Assembly: GCA_020851735.1 (NCBI GenBank)
Contig: JADZCD010000062.1
Location: 1-64,000, forward strand
Direction: 5' to 3'
Source: Phycisphaeraceae bacterium
GTDB taxonomy: Bacteria > Planctomycetota > Phycisphaerae > Phycisphaerales > Phycisphaeraceae
Length of the DNA stretch: 64,000 bases
Numbering within the stretch: the first letter of the stretch is position 1; the number at the start of each line of letters is the position of its first letter. Of this stretch, positions 53,212 through 62,498 are shown in pieces. The notes beneath the pieces were generated by a model, which did no database searches, was not told the DNA's origin, and saw only the letters and a program-made list of their open reading frames with translations. The position numbers and the translations under genes are program-made.

Positions 53212-54135
53212 ATGCCGCTTAATATCCTCAATCCCTACGCCGACGCCATCTTCCCCGCCCCTCCGTCGCCGCCAAGCGCCCGCGCCAGCTTCCAGGGCGG
53301 TTGGCTTAAGGGCAATCTCCACACCCACACCACCATTTCCGACGGCTCGCGCCCCCGCCAGGAAGTCATCGACGACTACGCCCAGCGTGGCTACGACTTT
53401 CTGATGCTCTCCGATCACGACGTCGTCACCGCCGAGTCGGACTACGCCGCGCTGGCCAGCCGCGGGCTGATTCTGATCCCCGGCAACGAAATCACCGCCC
53501 ACGGCCCGCACCTTCTGCACGTCCACGCCCGCGCCCGCATCGAGCCTGATCCCCTGCGTCAAGCCGTCCTGAGCGCCGTCGCCGCCGACCGCGGTTTTGC
53601 CATCGTCAACCACCCCAACTGGCAGGAAAAGTTCGACCACTGCCCCCTGGCCAAAATGTCCGAATGGGTCGGGTACGTCGGCCTGGAAATCTATAACGGC
53701 GTCATCAGCCGCCTGGACGGCAGCGCCTACGCCCTGGACAAATGGGACATGCTCCTCTCCGCCGGCCGCCGCGTCTGGGGATTCGCCAACGACGACAGCC
53801 ACGCCCCCGGCGACGTCGCGCTCGGCTGGAACGTCGCCTACGTCACCGACCGCTCCACCCAAGGCATTCTGGACGCCTTAATCGCCGGCCGCTTTTACGC
53901 CTCCACCGGTGTAGTCATTTCCGACCTCCGCGTTGAGCGCGACACCATCACCCTGCGCGCCGACAACGCCCAGCGCATCATCGCCCTCCAGCAAGTCGGC
54001 AAACGCTTCGCTGCCGCCGACGGCCCGGAACTGCGCATCACCGTCCCGCCCGACGCCAAATACGTCCGCTTCGAATGCTGGGGCCAAGGCGAACAATTCA
54101 CCTGGACCCAGCCGTTTTTCATCGAAAAAACCTGA
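53212..54135 (+). CDS. PHP-domain metal-dependent phosphoesterase
   Basis: 307 residues. The PHP motif GNLHTHTTISDG (His37, His39) and the later SDHD, PGNEITAHG, IVNHP and DDSHA segments supply the metal ligands of the PHP phosphoesterase fold. Substrate unknown (relatives hydrolyse nucleotide or histidinol phosphates). A β-sandwich-like C-terminus follows (RVERDTITLRADNAQRIIALQ). The start is set at ATG 53212; the frame opens 23 codons earlier at 53143. Confidence 0.88.
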   Translation: MPLNILNPYADAIFPAPPSPPSARASFQGGWLKGNLHTHTTISDGSRPRQEVIDDYAQRGYDFLMLSDHDVVTAESDYAALASRGLILIPGNEITAHGPHLLHVHARARIEPDPLRQAVLSAVAADRGFAIVNHPNWQEKFDHCPLAKMSEWVGYVGLEIYNGVISRLDGSAYALDKWDMLLSAGRRVWGFANDDSHAPGDVALGWNVAYVTDRSTQGILDALIAGRFYASTGVVISDLRVERDTITLRADNAQRIIALQQVGKRFAAADGPELRITVPPDAKYVRFECWGQGEQFTWTQPFFIEKT

Positions 54136-54452
54136 CCCCCCGCGCGCCATCCGGTGTAGTTGTGAGTTCAGCCCCCGGCTCCGCCGGGGGGTAGTTCGGT
54201 CCCCGCTCGGGTGCCACACAGCAGATTCCGGGGGCCGAAGGCTGCTGTGTGCTTGTCTTGCTTGCTTCACCAAACCCAGGCATTGCACTTCCGAGGTGCC
54301 TGGGTTGCATCCAGTTCAGCGGGCGATCACCCCCGAAACATCACCGCGTGCCCCAGCGTTTGCCATTGTTTAGCGGGCGATCAAAGATCGCCGCGTCCCG
54401 CGTCTTCCCACTCTCCCCCCTTCCCCTTCCCATTCCATTATTATGCTCCCTC
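54136..54452. other. Repeat-filled gap upstream of comEC (A, B with internal D, O, E, E)
   Basis: Family A (54167-54193), B with an internal ATTCCGGGGGCC (54209-54252), O (54272-54308, arms AACCCAGGCA/TGCCTGGGTT), a disrupted E (54315-54349) and an intact E (54369-54397), nearly head to tail. An open frame runs through all of them into comEC but is not considered coding. Confidence 0.7.
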
Positions 54453-57134
54453 ATGTCCTCCCCCGACCCCTCCACTTCCACTCCACACGACGCACCGCGC
54501 CACGCCATTTTTTCTCCCCTCGTCCTGGCCGCCTGCGCCTGGATCGCGGGCGTAGCCCTTAGCGAACTTAACTTGCCCTCCAGCGTGTGGCTGTCTTTAG
54601 GCGCCCTGGCCGTCCTGGCTGGTGTGATCTCTCCTCGCCTCCTCAATCAGCCGCGACTCACCTTCGCTTGCGCCCTCGTCGCCGTCGCCCTCACCGCCGC
54701 CGCCTGGACCGCCGTGCGTCAGGAAGCGGAAAACACCACCAGCATCCGCGCCTACCTGCAACCCCAACCGCGCCTGGTCGTCCTCACCGGCGTCATCGCC
54801 AGCCCGCCCCTGACGCGCAGCCGAGACGCGCCCGGCCCCTTAGGTCACTTCATCTATCAACCGCGCACCACGAATTTCGCCTTGGATGTTGAAAGCGTCA
54901 GCCAAGGCCCCGGCCTCCGCCCCGCCCGCGGGGGCCTGATTGTCAAAATCAGCGAGGAAACACCGGGTTTAAAGCTAGGCCAGCGCCTTACCGTCAAAGG
55001 CTGGCTCGCCCCGTTTGGCGCCCCCGGCAACCCCGGGCAACGCGATTACCGCGCCATCCTCCAATCCCGTGGCCTGGAGGGCGAACTGGCTCTGCCCAGT
55101 GGGGAACAACTGCAGATTCTCCCGCCGAACACCTGGGGGCGAACTGTGGATGCCTGGCGCATCGCCGCCGCCGCCGCCGCCCTCTCAGCCCTTAATCTAG
55201 GCCTGCCGGAACAAACCCCCACCACCGCCTTTCTGGACGCCGTGCTTCTGGGTTGGCCGCAGACAGGCATCCGAAACCTTTACGAAGATTTTCAACGCGC
55301 CGGCGTGGCCCACATCCTCTCGATCAGCGGCGCCCATCTGGTGATCCTCATGGGCCTGGTGTGGGCCGCCGCGAAACTGGCGACAGGTCAGCCGCGCATC
55401 GCCGCCCTGCTGGCACTGCTCACCCTGGGCCTCTATCTGTTGGTCCTGCCCGCCCAGGTGCCGATCCTGCGTGCCGGGCTGATGGCCGGGCTGTACTGCT
55501 TCAGCTACGCCACGGGCCGGCAATGGCGAGCGCTTAATCTGCTGGCCGCCGCCACGCTGGGCGTCCTGATCCTCTGGCCGCGGGAATTATTCAGCCCCGG
55601 CTTCCAGCTGAGCTTCGGCATCGTGGCGGGCCTTTTGATCTTCACCCAGCCGCTGGCCCTCCGCTTGGAACGCTGGCGACAACCGCTCGGCGAGCTGAGC
55701 CTGCCCTTGCGTCCCTGGGCACGCTGGCGGCGAAACATACTGGTTTTTCTGTCCGCCAACGTCGTCGCCAGCCTGATCGCCCTGCCCCTGGTGGCCTATC
55801 ACTTCGGCATGATCTGTCTGGGCGGCTTTCTGCTTTCGCCGTTGGTCGGGCCGGTGATCAGCCTCATCCTGGCTCTGGGATACTGCAAAATTCTGCTGGG
55901 CCTGCTCGCCCCCGTGGCCGGCGCGTGGCTGGCTCATGGCCTGGATGGCTTAGGCGCCGTCGCCATCGCCGCCGTCGGCAACGTCGCCCATTGGCCCTAT
56001 TCCGTCATCGAACTGGGACGCCCTCCCGGAGCCCTCTGGCTGTGGGCAACCCAAGCCCTGGTGATCTATGTATTAGCCACCAGCGGACGTCAGAAATCCC
56101 TCAAACTAACCGCCGGCGTGCCGGCACTTCCGGGGGCGGGGGTACTTCCGGGGGTGCTTCCGGGGGCGGGGGTGGGGGCGGGTCTGGTGGCGTGGCTGGT
56201 GATCGCCGCCGGTTTGTTGCCCACCGGCTGGCAGATGCGAACGCAGGCCCACGCGCCGGTCCTGGCCGTGAACATGCTGGACGTCGGGGACGGGCAATGC
56301 GTGCTGATCCGCGCCCGCGACGGCTGGCAAAGCTCAGCCGTGCTCTTTGACTGCGGTTCCGCCCAGCAAGCCGAGGTGGGCAAGCGCACGATTCTGCCCG
56401 CCCTGCGCTATCTGGGCGTGCGAAAACTCGACGCCGTCTTCATCTCCCAGGCCAACATCGATCACTTCAACGGCTGCCTGGACGTGGTGGACGCCCTGGC
56501 CGTAAGAACCGTGTATGTCCCCCCCGGCGCCATCTGGAAATCAGAAGCCGACAAACAAAGCGCCCTTGGCGTTCTCATGGACCACCTGCGCGCACGTGGC
56601 CTTGCCGTGCGCGCCGTGGAAAGAGGTTGGACGCAAAATTGGCCGGGCCTGAAAATCCAAGCCCTCTGGCCGACGCCCGAGGGAAGCGAAGACCTCGATG
56701 GGAGAAACAACGATCCGCAGGAAGACGCGCTGGTGCTGCGCATGGAATCGCCCGCCACGGGCACGCGCGTTCTGTTGCACAGCGACCTCAAACCCCCCGC
56801 CTTAGCCGCCCTGCAGACCGCCTATCCGGGCTTGCACGCGGAAATCGTCAACCTGCCCGCTCACGGGGCTTATAACCCGCCAATCGAAAATTACCTGCGC
56901 CAGTTAAAACCCGCGGTAATGCTGCAATCCGCCGGCGCACGACGCATGCGCCGCGACCGCTGGCAGGAATCCACCGCCCGCGATCTGGCCCCGCGCCTGG
57001 CCACGCACCACACCGGCATGGCCGAAGTCCTCGTGGGACCAGAAGGGAAAATCTCCTGGACCACGTTCAAGAAACAGAACGCCGAAGAAACCGCGCTCCG
57101 TGACGAAGAAATAAAAAATCAGCCGAACGACTGA
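54453..57134 (+). CDS. comEC: ComEC/Rec2-family competence protein
   Basis: 893 residues. The N-terminal DUF4131-like region is followed by the ComEC membrane core (HILSISGAHLVILMGLVWAAAKL and about ten hydrophobic segments). The C-terminal metallo-β-lactamase-like domain starts near LAVNMLDVGDGQCVLIRARDG. ComEC carries DNA across the inner membrane in natural transformation. The MBL motif reads SQANIDHFNG rather than the usual SHxDxDHxGG, so part of the metal site is altered. A Pro/Gly/Val linker (PALPGAGVLPGVLPGAGVGAG, ~56117-56185) between membrane helices is family D repeat DNA. ATG 54453 chosen; the open frame upstream crosses repeats. Confidence 0.88.
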   Translation: MSSPDPSTSTPHDAPRHAIFSPLVLAACAWIAGVALSELNLPSSVWLSLGALAVLAGVISPRLLNQPRLTFACALVAVALTAAAWTAVRQEAENTTSIRAYLQPQPRLVVLTGVIASPPLTRSRDAPGPLGHFIYQPRTTNFALDVESVSQGPGLRPARGGLIVKISEETPGLKLGQRLTVKGWLAPFGAPGNPGQRDYRAILQSRGLEGELALPSGEQLQILPPNTWGRTVDAWRIAAAAAALSALNLGLPEQTPTTAFLDAVLLGWPQTGIRNLYEDFQRAGVAHILSISGAHLVILMGLVWAAAKLATGQPRIAALLALLTLGLYLLVLPAQVPILRAGLMAGLYCFSYATGRQWRALNLLAAATLGVLILWPRELFSPGFQLSFGIVAGLLIFTQPLALRLERWRQPLGELSLPLRPWARWRRNILVFLSANVVASLIALPLVAYHFGMICLGGFLLSPLVGPVISLILALGYCKILLGLLAPVAGAWLAHGLDGLGAVAIAAVGNVAHWPYSVIELGRPPGALWLWATQALVIYVLATSGRQKSLKLTAGVPALPGAGVLPGVLPGAGVGAGLVAWLVIAAGLLPTGWQMRTQAHAPVLAVNMLDVGDGQCVLIRARDGWQSSAVLFDCGSAQQAEVGKRTILPALRYLGVRKLDAVFISQANIDHFNGCLDVVDALAVRTVYVPPGAIWKSEADKQSALGVLMDHLRARGLAVRAVERGWTQNWPGLKIQALWPTPEGSEDLDGRNNDPQEDALVLRMESPATGTRVLLHSDLKPPALAALQTAYPGLHAEIVNLPAHGAYNPPIENYLRQLKPAVMLQSAGARRMRRDRWQESTARDLAPRLATHHTGMAEVLVGPEGKISWTTFKKQNAEETALRDEEIKNQPND
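56117..56185 (+). repeat. In-frame family D repeats in comEC
   Basis: CACTTCCGGGGGCGGGGGTA followed by two more CTTCCGGGGG words, translated as LPGAG/LPGV units between two hydrophobic segments. Confidence 0.8.
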
Positions 57135-57247
57135 TTTTCCCAGCCGCCCTTGCTTCGCGCAGCCGCAAGCCTTAAGGTGAAATCAGCAGCTTTGGGGGCG
57201 CAAGCGCAAGGCTGCCCTGCGATGGCTTTTTGAGGCGGGGAACCAGC

Positions 57248-57508
57248 ATGTCGATCAAGAGTTTGGCGCGGGCGGGGTCGTGGGCCACCATCACGGTCAT
57301 GGCCCTGCTGACCACGTGGGGCATTGGGCTGGTGGTCATCTTCAAAGCCGGCTGGCTGACGGGCCAGCGCTGGGAAGTTGTCCTCGCGGTGGCCCTTGGT
57401 TCTATTTTTGCAGCAGTTCTGCCCTGGTGGGCGCTCGCCGCCGTCTTAGCCCAGCGCTGGGCGAGCAAACTCAACCCGCCGCCCGCTTGCCCCGCGGCTG
57501 AATCCTAA
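57248..57508 (+). CDS. Small two-helix membrane protein of unknown function
   Basis: 86 residues with two transmembrane helices (ATITVMALLTTWGIGLVVIF and VVLAVALGSIFAAVLPWWALAAVLA). Third codon positions are strongly G/C as in real genes of this genome, and it sits in the gap after comEC. The start is ATG 57248 (57230 also in frame). No family recognised. It converges on the anti-sigma gene, 21 bp apart. Confidence 0.55.
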   Translation: MSIKSLARAGSWATITVMALLTTWGIGLVVIFKAGWLTGQRWEVVLAVALGSIFAAVLPWWALAAVLAQRWASKLNPPPACPAAES

Positions 57509-57529
57509 GCCCACCCCCACCCTCTAAAT

Positions 57530-59053
57530 TCAGCGGCCCAGAGGCTTAGCCGGGCGAATGGTGATCCGCGCCCGCAGCGTCGCCGAATCCGCCTTCTCCG
57601 CGCCCGGCGACGATGCCTGCGTAGCCGCCGGCTCCCAGCCAAATCGCAACTCCGAAAGCACCAGCAGCCCACCGGCCGGCAAAACAGCACTGTTTAGCGG
57701 CCGTTCGTAGAACCGCGCGTCCTCACTTCCAGATTCTCCCCCGGAAGTTCCAGAGGCCTGACCACTTCCGATAGCACTTCCAGGAGCAGGCGTGCTTCCA
57801 GGAGCGGGCACGCTTCCAGGGGGATCACTTCCGGGGGCGGGGACGCTTCCGGGGACGCTTCCGGGGACGCTTCCGGGGGCGCTTCCGGGGGGGGCGGGTT
57901 GGGTGGTCGCGGCAGGTGGTACCGACAAAGCAGTCAGCGGCAATTGCGTGGTCGAGGCATACATTTCCATCAAGAACTGGTGGAACGCCCGCCAGTCAGT
58001 TTCATTTAACGCCAGCGACAGCGAAACCTCCGCCGACTCGGACTCCTCAGCCTCCTCCGCTCCCGCCGGCTGCGTAGCCGCAACGGCCGGCTCAACGCTT
58101 ACCCCCGCCTGTTGCGCCCACCGGCGAATCGTCTCCCCAGCCGCCTGAACGTTATCGACCGCCATATCCACGTGCACGGTTCGCCCCGCAAAGTCGATCC
58201 CCGCCGCCGGCGCCGTGGCTGGCGATACCTCCGCCAACTGCACCGCCTGATTAGTCCGCAGCCCAGGCTCAACCTGCTTGTCCGTCGTCGGCCGCGTCGC
58301 CGCCAACGACGCTGCCGCCATCGCCCCGCCGGCCGCCTCGATCGCCGCCGGCTGATTCGCCGACCCCTGCGCCAAAGCCTTGGCCTGCCCAACCGCCTCC
58401 GCCGCGTCGGATGCCGTAACCGCCGCAACCCCCTCCCGCGCGCGTCCGTCCGCCCGCAGCCCCTGCGGACCAAGCGCAACCGCCAGCCCATCGGGCGAGA
58501 CAGCCTCCGGCGTTTTATCCTTGTCCTCATCCGCCGGCGGCGCTATAGCCACCTGCGGCAACTCCACTGCCTCCACACTCCCCGCCGCCTCCCCCGCCGG
58601 TTCCTCCCCCGGCTCCTCCCCCGGCTCTTGGGCGAGTTTCGTTCGCTCCCCCGGCGTGTGCGTCTGCGTCGCCACGTTATTGAGCAATTCGCTGTCCACC
58701 AGCGTCCACAGCAACATCCCCGCGCTGAACAACACCATCGCCGCCAACCCCCCAAACGCCACCCCCCGCCCGAAGTTCCAACCCTGGCGCGGCGAACGCA
58801 CCGCCGCATCCACGTCCACCGCCCCCAGCAGCATCTGCCGCTCTAAAAACTGGTTCGCCCGATCCAACACATCCAGCGGCGCCGGCTGCGCCGGCAAACC
58901 GCGCAACGCCCGCCGGTCGTCGAGCATCTGCTCCAGCAGCCGCTTAAGCCGCGGATCGTCCGCCAGCTGCCGCTCAAACTCCAGCCGCTGAGTAACAGCC
59001 ATCTCCCCCTCGATGTAGGCCAGAATCTTTTCGCTGTCGTAACGATCGCTCAC
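57530..59053 (-). CDS. Anti-sigma-factor-like membrane protein with a repeat-derived region
   Basis: 507 residues. The N-terminal cytoplasmic domain (YDSEKILAYIEGEMAVTQRLEFERQLADDPRLKRLLEQ) has the anti-sigma/zinc-finger-like helical form without the zinc ligands. One transmembrane helix follows (VAFGGLAAMVLFSAGMLLWTLV), then a long Ala/Glu/Pro-rich periplasmic region. Residues from about 395 are Pro-Gly-Ser repeats encoded by tandem family D DNA, then a family E piece (ARFYERPLNSAV). A final β-rich tail follows. GTG 59053 with AGGAG upstream is the likely start. It follows the ECF sigma gene by 49 bp. Confidence 0.7.
   Translation of the reverse strand: MSDRYDSEKILAYIEGEMAVTQRLEFERQLADDPRLKRLLEQMLDDRRALRGLPAQPAPLDVLDRANQFLERQMLLGAVDVDAAVRSPRQGWNFGRGVAFGGLAAMVLFSAGMLLWTLVDSELLNNVATQTHTPGERTKLAQEPGEEPGEEPAGEAAGSVEAVELPQVAIAPPADEDKDKTPEAVSPDGLAVALGPQGLRADGRAREGVAAVTASDAAEAVGQAKALAQGSANQPAAIEAAGGAMAAASLAATRPTTDKQVEPGLRTNQAVQLAEVSPATAPAAGIDFAGRTVHVDMAVDNVQAAGETIRRWAQQAGVSVEPAVAATQPAGAEEAEESESAEVSLSLALNETDWRAFHQFLMEMYASTTQLPLTALSVPPAATTQPAPPGSAPGSVPGSVPGSVPAPGSDPPGSVPAPGSTPAPGSAIGSGQASGTSGGESGSEDARFYERPLNSAVLPAGGLLVLSELRFGWEPAATQASSPGAEKADSATLRARITIRPAKPLGR
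57693..57900 (-). repeat. In-frame family E and D repeats in the anti-sigma-like gene
   Basis: Family E variant at 57693-57722 (TGTTTAGCGGCCGTTCGTAG) and roughly ten CTTCC(G/A)GGGG words at 57725-57895, translated as PGS-type units. Confidence 0.8.
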
Positions 59054-59102
59054 GGGAACAGCTCCTGCCGACTTGCACGCCGGCATCATCTACACCGTCG
59101 GG

Positions 59103-59780
59103 TTAAAAAGGCGCAGGCGCACGCGGTGACGAAGGAGGCGAAGGTGGCGAGGGGGGCGATGACGGCGGCGGCGACAAAGGCGGCGGGCTGTCCTCGGTAA
59201 AGTCCGCCAACCACTGCCGCAGCGCCAACCGCGCGCGAAACAGCCGACTCTTGACCGTGCCCACCGGCACGCCCAGCACCTCGGCGATCTGCTGGTAATC
59301 CAAATCCTGCACATCACGCAGCACCACCACCGCCCGCAGGTCGTCCTCCAGGTTCTCCAAAGCGCCCTGGAGCAGGCGGGCCGTCTCCTCCTGTTGGACG
59401 CGGTAGCCCGGCGGCGGTTCCCGCGAATCCTCCAAACGGTTGCGTAAAAGGGCCGACGACGCCGCCTCAAACCGCCCGTCCGCCTGGTCTAAGCTCACCA
59501 CCGGGTGATTCCGCCGCTTGCGCAAAAACGATATCGCCAGGTTCATCGCGATCCGCGTCATCCACGTCGCCAGACACGACCGCCCCCGGAAATCGTCGAT
59601 GTGCTGGACGATCTTGAGCATCGCCTCCTGCGTCACCTCTTCCGCGTCGTCCCGCCGATTGAGCATCCGCAGCACCGTGTTGAACAGCCGCGTCTGCTCC
59701 GCCACCAGCACCTGGGCCAGCGCAGCCCGATCCCCTTCCATCACCTGCCGGGTCAAATCTTTGTCAATCAAGTGGGGCAT
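59103..59780 (-). CDS. ECF RNA polymerase sigma factor
   Basis: 225 residues. Region 2 (QTRLFNTVLRMLNRRDDAEEVTQEAMLKIVQ, CLATWMTRIAMNLAISFLRKRR) and region 4 (LEDDLRAVVVLRDVQDLDYQQIAEVLGVPVGTVKSRLFRARLALRQWL) are complete. The C-terminus is a Pro/Ser repeat tail (PPPLSPPPSSPPSPPSPPSS). It pairs with the anti-sigma-like membrane protein downstream. ATG 59780 is used although the frame is open to 59882, overlapping the divergent purB. Confidence 0.9.
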   Translation of the reverse strand: MPHLIDKDLTRQVMEGDRAALAQVLVAEQTRLFNTVLRMLNRRDDAEEVTQEAMLKIVQHIDDFRGRSCLATWMTRIAMNLAISFLRKRRNHPVVSLDQADGRFEAASSALLRNRLEDSREPPPGYRVQQEETARLLQGALENLEDDLRAVVVLRDVQDLDYQQIAEVLGVPVGTVKSRLFRARLALRQWLADFTEDSPPPLSPPPSSPPSPPSPPSSPRAPAPF

Positions 59781-59880
59781 GGGGGTTTGGGCGTCTGGGA
59801 TTAACCTTCCGGGGGCTGAGGCACACTCGATCCGGGGGTGATAAACTGACCTAGAGAAAAGTGTAACAGGGCAATCGGCC

Positions 59881-61329
59881 ATGAACGACCCGCAACGTTA
59901 TCAAAGTGCCTTAGGCAGCCGCAACGCCTCCGCCGCCATGCAGGCCATCTGGTCCCCTCAGCGCAAATTCGCCACCTGGCGCCGCCTCTGGCTCGCCCTG
60001 GCGGAAGCTGAAAAAGAGCTGGGCCTGCCCATTTCCGACACCCAGATCGCCCAGCTTAAAGCCCACCTGGACGACGTCGATTTCGACCGGGCTGCCTATC
60101 ACGAAAAACGCCTCCGCCATGACGTCATGGCCCACATCCACACCCTCGGCGAACAGGCCCCCGACGCCCGCCCGATCATCCACTTAGGCGCCACCAGCCA
60201 GTACGTCAACTGCAACACCGAACTATTGCAGATCCGCGATAGCCTCAAGCTCATCGCCATCAAGCTGGCCAACGCCATCGACCTCCTGGCCAAGTTCGCC
60301 GCCCAGTGGCGCAGCCTGCCCACGCTTGGGTTCACCCACTTTCAACCCGCGCAACCCACCACCGTCGGCAAGCGGGCCACCCTCTGGGCCTACGATCTAT
60401 CCCTGGCCTTGGAGGAAATCGAATATCGCGCTTCGTCCCTGCGCTTCCGCGGCGCCAAGGGAACCACCGGCACGCAAGCCTCGTTCCTGTCCCTCTTCGG
60501 CGGGGACACGCCCCAAGCGCACCAAAAGTGCGAAGAGCTTGACCAGCTCGTCGCCCAAAAAATGGGTTGGCCTGCCGAGCGCGTGTTCGTCGTCACGGGC
60601 CAGACCTATCCCCGCAGCCTCGACGGCCTGGTGGCCGGCAGCTTGTCCGCCGCCGCCGCCGCCGCCGCCAAGTTCGCCACTGACCTGCGCCTCCTGGCTC
60701 ATCGCAAGGAGATCGAGGAACCCTTTGAGGAAGAACAGGTCGGGTCGTCAGCCATGCCCTACAAGCGCAATCCCATGCGCTGCGAGCGCATCTGCGGGCT
60801 GGCCCGCTTTGTCGTGGGCCTGACAGCTGTGCCGTTCGTCACCGCCAGCGAGCAGTGGCTTGAACGCACGCTCGACGATTCCAGCACCCGCCGCCTGACG
60901 CTGCCCGAGCCTTGCCTGGCTCTGGACGGCCTGTTGGACATCGTCATCAACGTGGCCGGCGGGTTGGTCGTCTACCCCAAGCGCATCGCCGCCAATCTGG
61001 CCGCCGAATTGCCCTTCATGGCCAGCGAGGAACTCCTCATGGCCGCCGTGCAGCGCGGGGCCGATCGGCAGGAAGTGCACGAGATCATCCGCCGCCACGC
61101 CCAAGCCGCCGCCGACCAGGTGAAAACCGAGGGCGGCGAAAACGACCTGCTCGCTCGCCTGCGGAAAGAGCCTGTTTTCAAGGGCGTGGACTTCACCCTC
61201 GCCCTGGACCCCGCCCGCTTCGTCGGCCGCGCTGCGCAACAGGTTGATCGCTTCATCAGCGAGGTCGTGGAACCTATCCGCCAACGCTATCGCAATGACT
61301 TGGGTCGGCAGGTGGAGTTGAAGGTGTAG
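59881..61329 (+). CDS. purB: Adenylosuccinate lyase
   Basis: 482 residues. Lyase of the fumarase/aspartase superfamily that cleaves SAICAR and adenylosuccinate in purine synthesis. The signature [17 protein letters not shown] holds the catalytic Ser loop; [15 protein letters not shown] holds the active-site His, and [10 protein letters not shown] is conserved. Length is normal and there are no repeat insertions. ATG 59881 fits the family. Confidence 0.95.
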   Translation: MNDPQRYQSALGSRNASAAMQAIWSPQRKFATWRRLWLALAEAEKELGLPISDTQIAQLKAHLDDVDFDRAAYHEKRLRHDVMAHIHTLGEQAPDARPIIHLGATSQYVNCNTELLQIRDSLKLIAIKLANAIDLLAKFAAQWRSLPTLGFTHFQPAQPTTVGKRATLWAYDLSLALEEIEYRASSLRFRGAKGTTGTQASFLSLFGGDTPQAHQKCEELDQLVAQKMGWPAERVFVVTGQTYPRSLDGLVAGSLSAAAAAAAKFATDLRLLAHRKEIEEPFEEEQVGSSAMPYKRNPMRCERICGLARFVVGLTAVPFVTASEQWLERTLDDSSTRRLTLPEPCLALDGLLDIVINVAGGLVVYPKRIAANLAAELPFMASEELLMAAVQRGADRQEVHEIIRRHAQAAADQVKTEGGENDLLARLRKEPVFKGVDFTLALDPARFVGRAAQQVDRFISEVVEPIRQRYRNDLGRQVELKV

Positions 61330-61464
61330 GGAGCGAAGTCCGACTGCCTGGTCGATGTCGGCGTTTCGGGGAATATCAAATGCCGAATGTCGAATTGCGA
61401 ATGACGAATGCGGGCGCCGCATGCGTGGCGGCGATGGGGTGTCCGCCCGCGGAAGAGTTCGAAG

Positions 61465-61489
61465 AGGCCCCGCATTTCCATGCGGGGCT
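61465..61489. repeat. Family J hairpin
   Basis: GAGGCCCCGCATTTCCATGC then GGGGC; the same arms as in the yraN cassette. Confidence 0.7.
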
Positions 61490-61510
61490 GGGGGAACTAA
61501 GACATGCAAG

Positions 61511-61550
61511 GCAACCCAGGCACCCAGGCATGGCAATGCCTGGGCTTGGA
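61511..61550. repeat. Family O repeat
   Basis: GGCAACCCAGGCACCCAGGC then ATGGCAATGCCTGGGCTT, related to 54272-54308. Confidence 0.6.
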
Positions 61551-61705
61551 CAAGACAGCGCGCGCGGAAGAAGCCCGATTATCGGGAGTTTCCTCTCAAT
61601 AACGGGCTCGTCCGCGAGCGCTTGAACTGTCTTTGGTGCTTGTGCCGGAATTGGGGCGCAGTTTCAGCAGGCCGCTGGATGGGAGCGGTCATCTGTTCCC
61701 GCCTA

Positions 61706-61740
61706 GTACGTGCGCGAAACAAGAAGGAGGAAGCACGTAC
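61706..61740 (+). other. Perfect hairpin with a purine-rich loop
   Basis: GTACGTGC (61706-61713) / GCACGTAC (61733-61740), with a 19-nt loop containing AAGGAGGAA. It is surrounded by further short inverted words and could be part of a structured RNA. Confidence 0.4.
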
Positions 61741-62498
61741 GGTGCGCCACGGCGTCCTCGGCCCGACCGTCGGCAGTCCGCTCCCGCGAGTACAGCTGAC
61801 GGGGCAAGGGCCACTCACAAGCGACCTGTTGGGCTTGGCCCAGGTGACAGTGGCAGGTTCTCTCTGCCGTTCGCTTGGAGTAGACACACGAGCACCAATG
61901 TCGCCCCCGGACCCCGGAAGTTGCCTTCCGGGGGCCTGGGGCAGGGACGAAAAAAACACGTCCCTCTATATAGGGGCGTCGTAGCGCTTCTGTGCGCACA
62001 GCGCGCACCCTGGTGAGACGTAAGATGATTGTGGGGCTTGGATTACGTTGCCAATTTTTTGCCAAGCGACTGCGAGCAAAGTGTTCGGTTTTGTGCGCGC
62101 GGCCCGGACGAGGGAAAGAGGTAAGCCCACGTTTCCATGCACAGTGGCTATATGGCCCAGATAGAACCAAGGCTGGGCTGATTGAACATTAGGTCAGGAC
62201 GTCGAATAGAATGCTGTATTTTGCACATGGCTATAATTAGAGCGTCGACTTGGGGTGGAACCGTATAACCAAGTCACCAAACCCAGCAGCAGCGATCATA
62301 GGCAAGGTGAACACAACACGAGCACTGTGTGGTTACAGGTAGCTTTACGTACCCATCATAAATACAGCCCGCACAACCACCACCAATAGTTATCTGGACC
62401 AAGGCTTCAATTTTCGACGTCAGGCAACCCGATCTCTTATCTAGTGTGAACAACACGCAGAGGTTAGAATGCGGTCCGCACGTGTGGAGTGACCTTAG

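Larger units (their letters stand above)
61330..62498. other. Long gap (about 1.17 kb) leading into a compositionally different island
   Basis: The first ~220 bp hold repeats typical of the chromosome: M (61379-61410), J (61465-61489) and O (61511-61550). From about 61.6 kb the sequence is less GC-rich and the codon-like periodicity is gone. A hairpin at 61706-61740 and a D-like palindrome CCCCGGAAG...CTTCCGGGGG near 61912-61936 are present. Open frames here look spurious. It may hold a non-coding RNA or remnants of a mobile element, but nothing was identified. Confidence 0.5.

Noticed and set aside
54249-54452. N-terminal extension of comEC
   Set aside because: The 68 extra residues are translations of O and E repeats and lack membrane or family-like features; ATG 54453 gives the normal start.
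61600-61760. Group II intron fragment or RNase P RNA
   Set aside because: GCACGTACGGT resembles the 3' half of intron domain V, but the 5' half is missing and no reverse transcriptase is nearby. The RNase P core words are absent.
61355-61984. 209-residue open frame
   Set aside because: It runs through M, J and O repeats, has no family-like sequence, and most of it is explained by repeat translation.
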